From assembly GCF_964030865.1 (NCBI RefSeq), contig NZ_OZ034984.1:744001-808000 (forward strand): 64,000 nucleotides of DNA. The letters are read 5' to 3'. Of this stretch, positions 62,360 to 64,000 are shown piece by piece. The DNA is from Spiroplasma endosymbiont of Dioctria linearis. Its GTDB lineage: Bacteria; Bacillota_I; Bacilli_A; Mycoplasmatales; Mycoplasmataceae. Position numbers and translations under genes: made by a program. Position 1 is the first letter of the stretch. Each line of letters starts with the position of its first letter. Below the pieces are notes generated by a model. That model worked only from the letters and a program-made list of their open reading frames with translations, was not told the DNA's origin and did not search any database.

Positions 62360-63551
62360 TTTTTTCTCCTTTTGTAATTAATAATACTAATTTTATTTTC
62401 TTAATTACCTCTTTTAAATTTCTTTTATTTATACCTATATTTAATCTAATTCAGATATCTTTACAATCTGCAAAGTCATCTGAATAACTTAAAATTAAGT
62501 TATTATCTATAAATTGTTGTTTTAATTCTTTTAAATCCAAATTTAATTTCAGTTTTATTCAAACTAAATAGGAAGCTTCCATTTGCATAATTTCTAAATT
62601 CTTAAAACTAGATAATTCTTGAGTTAGAAAAATATAATTTGAGTATATATATCTTTTTAGCGTTTGTAATCAATTATAAGAATAGGAATTTGTATATGCA
62701 CTTACCAAGGCTGGTTGAAAAAAGATATTTGAAGAAGTTAAGGAATCAGATTCGTATTGATTTGAGATTTGTTCCAAGATTTTTTTATTAGAACAAATCA
62801 TATATGACCCCTTTAAACCTCCTAAATTAAAAGTTTTATTTGGTGAATTACATACTATAAAATTATTAAATTGAGACGAGTAATTTCATAAAGAATTATG
62901 TTTTTGATTTAAGACCAAATCCCCATGAACCTCATCAGAAAATATTAGAACATTATGTCTATTACATATCTCTATAATTTTAAGTATTTCTGTTTCTTCT
63001 CAAACCCTTCCTCCAGGATTATGAGGATTACATCATAAAAATAGTTTTATTTTATTTTTAACAATTTGACTTTCAAAATTTTCAAAATTAATATAATAAT
63101 TATTATTTTTGTAAATTAGATTATTATATATTACACTTCTTTTTGTTTTAATAATTGATCTTTCAAATGGTTGATATATTGGTGATTGAATCAAAACTGA
63201 TTCATTTTTCTTAGTAAAGCACTTTACTACTTCAAACATTGCATTTACTGTTCCATGAACTAATTTTATCAAATCAATTTCTAAAATTATATTATGCATT
63301 TTTTTATATCAAATTTTAATTGCTTCAAGAGACTCTCTTTTTGTGTAAGTATAACTATAAGTTTTTTTCTTAGCTCTAGAGATTATTGATTTGACAATGG
63401 GTTTTGGTGTTTGAAAGTCTAAGTCCGCAATTGAAAGATTATAAAATTTTTTTGAAAAATCAATTTTATAGTTTTCTTCTAAGTATTCAATAGATCATTT
63501 TCTTTCATTGTTTTTTGATCTATCAATTTTTCTATTAAAGTCTTTATTCAT
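62346..63551 (-). CDS. MalY/PatB-type PLP-dependent C-S lyase or aminotransferase
   Basis: 401 residues, class I/II fold. IADLDFQTPKPIVKSII near the start, IQSPIYQPFERSI, LWCNPHNPGGRVWEETE, SDEVHGDLVL and the PLP lysine in SPNKTFNLGGLKGS fit the MalY/PatB group, cystathionine beta-lyases. AGGTGAAAATA precedes ATG 63551. Upstream is a PTS EIICB gene, the same pairing as the Escherichia coli malX-malY genes. Several Trp are TGA. Confidence 0.86.
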
Positions 63552-63560
63552 TATTTTCAC

Positions 63561-64000
63561 CTAGTTTCTTATTAATTTTGCAATTTCATTTTTTAGTTTC
63601 TCAACTTTTGGACCAATAATTATTTGAATATTATAATCATCTATATATTTAATTGCTATTGCTCCTAAATCTTTTACTGCTTCTTGGGAAATATTCTTAG
63701 GATTATTTAAAGTAATTCGCAACCTTGTATAACAATTATTTAAAGTTTTTATATTTTCTTTTCCCCCTAATAATTCAATATATTTTACAACCACCTCATT
63801 TGAAGTATCTATTTTTTTATTTTTTTCATTACTTATTAAAGTAATTTTTTCTTCTTCACTTAATGCTTCTCTACCAATAATTTTTACATCTCTATATTTT
63901 ATATAAAAATAAAAGGTTCAGAAATAGAGTGCTCCCCAAATTGGACCAACTAGTAGAATATAGTATCATTTAGTTACTAGCCCCTGCATTAATCCAAAAA
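63561..64000 (-). CDS. PTS glucose-family EIICB component, C-terminal part (cut by window edge)
   Basis: The visible 145 residues begin in the last helix of the EIIC domain (LVTKWYYILLVGPIWGALYFWTFYF), then a linker, then an EIIB domain: VVKYIELLGGKENIKTLNNCYTRLRITL. The Cys in NNCYTRLR is the phosphorylation site. It imports and phosphorylates a sugar using the phosphotransferase system; the sugar (glucose, GlcNAc or an alpha-glucoside) cannot be told from this end. The gene continues past 64000. Confidence 0.9.

Noticed and set aside
1-64000. Multiple frameshifted pseudogenes suggested by short adjacent frames
   Set aside because: Nearly all breaks are TGA codons at conserved Trp positions, so they are intact genes under the mollicute code; only the permease at 25819-26675 has a real frame change.

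Overview
The window is chromosomal DNA of a mollicute, most likely a Spiroplasma. The DNA is very AT-rich. Most long reading frames only stay open if TGA is read as tryptophan: for example the conserved NKWD motif of Der and the RWNPK region of ribosomal protein S2 both use TGA. An MreB gene, scarce in other wall-less mollicutes, points to Spiroplasma, and IspG of the MEP isoprenoid pathway fits. All coordinates below join frames across TGA codons, so many genes are longer than a standard-code scan shows. Most genes lie on the minus strand.

Region 1 (1-10.6 kb) is housekeeping: ffh (partial), rny, a lipoprotein, recA-cinA(C-terminal type), the RNase P RNA, a gpsB/recU/dnaD neighbourhood that resembles Bacillus, then HU, gpsA, der, cmk and a tail-anchored protein, with a ferredoxin on the plus strand. 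Region 2 (10.9-18.5 kb) holds mreB, a histidine-rich ECF substrate-binding protein divergent from an FMN-riboswitch-controlled ribU, pyrophosphatase, a possible degenerate YugP-like membrane protein, glpX and an M13 endopeptidase.

Region 3 (18.5-28.8 kb) is the most distinctive. It contains a membrane-anchored GH123-like glycosidase and a five-gene operon: membrane-anchored unknown protein, ABC ATPase, two ABC-2-type permeases, and a GH85 endo-beta-N-acetylglucosaminidase lipoprotein. The genes of this operon mostly overlap. Its predicted promoter has a run of 16 T in the -35/-10 spacer, the arrangement used for phase variation of mycoplasma surface proteins. The first permease can be read from a normal start only if the ribosome or polymerase slips at a run of seven A. 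I infer a switchable surface system acting on host glycoprotein glycans.

Region 4 (29-49 kb): deoxynucleoside kinase, rluB-scpB-scpA, a HEPN-like protein, ispG, a mutarotase-like protein, two large membrane proteins, frr-pyrH, an amino-acid permease with an alpha/beta hydrolase, a TPP-riboswitch-controlled thiamine ECF component, rpsB-tsf, PepV, a membrane J-protein, and rplU-prp-rpmA behind a probable L21 leader. Region 5 (49-64 kb): a small protein with a double-glycine-like leader, rsmI, greA, uvrC, ftsK, an RNase J homologue that has lost its metal-binding histidines, a rhodanese, nadK, trpS, the infC-rpmI-rplT operon behind an attenuator-type leader, ridA, a MalY-like aminotransferase and the end of a PTS EIICB gene.

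No tRNA or rRNA genes, CRISPR arrays, insertion sequences or prophage modules were seen.
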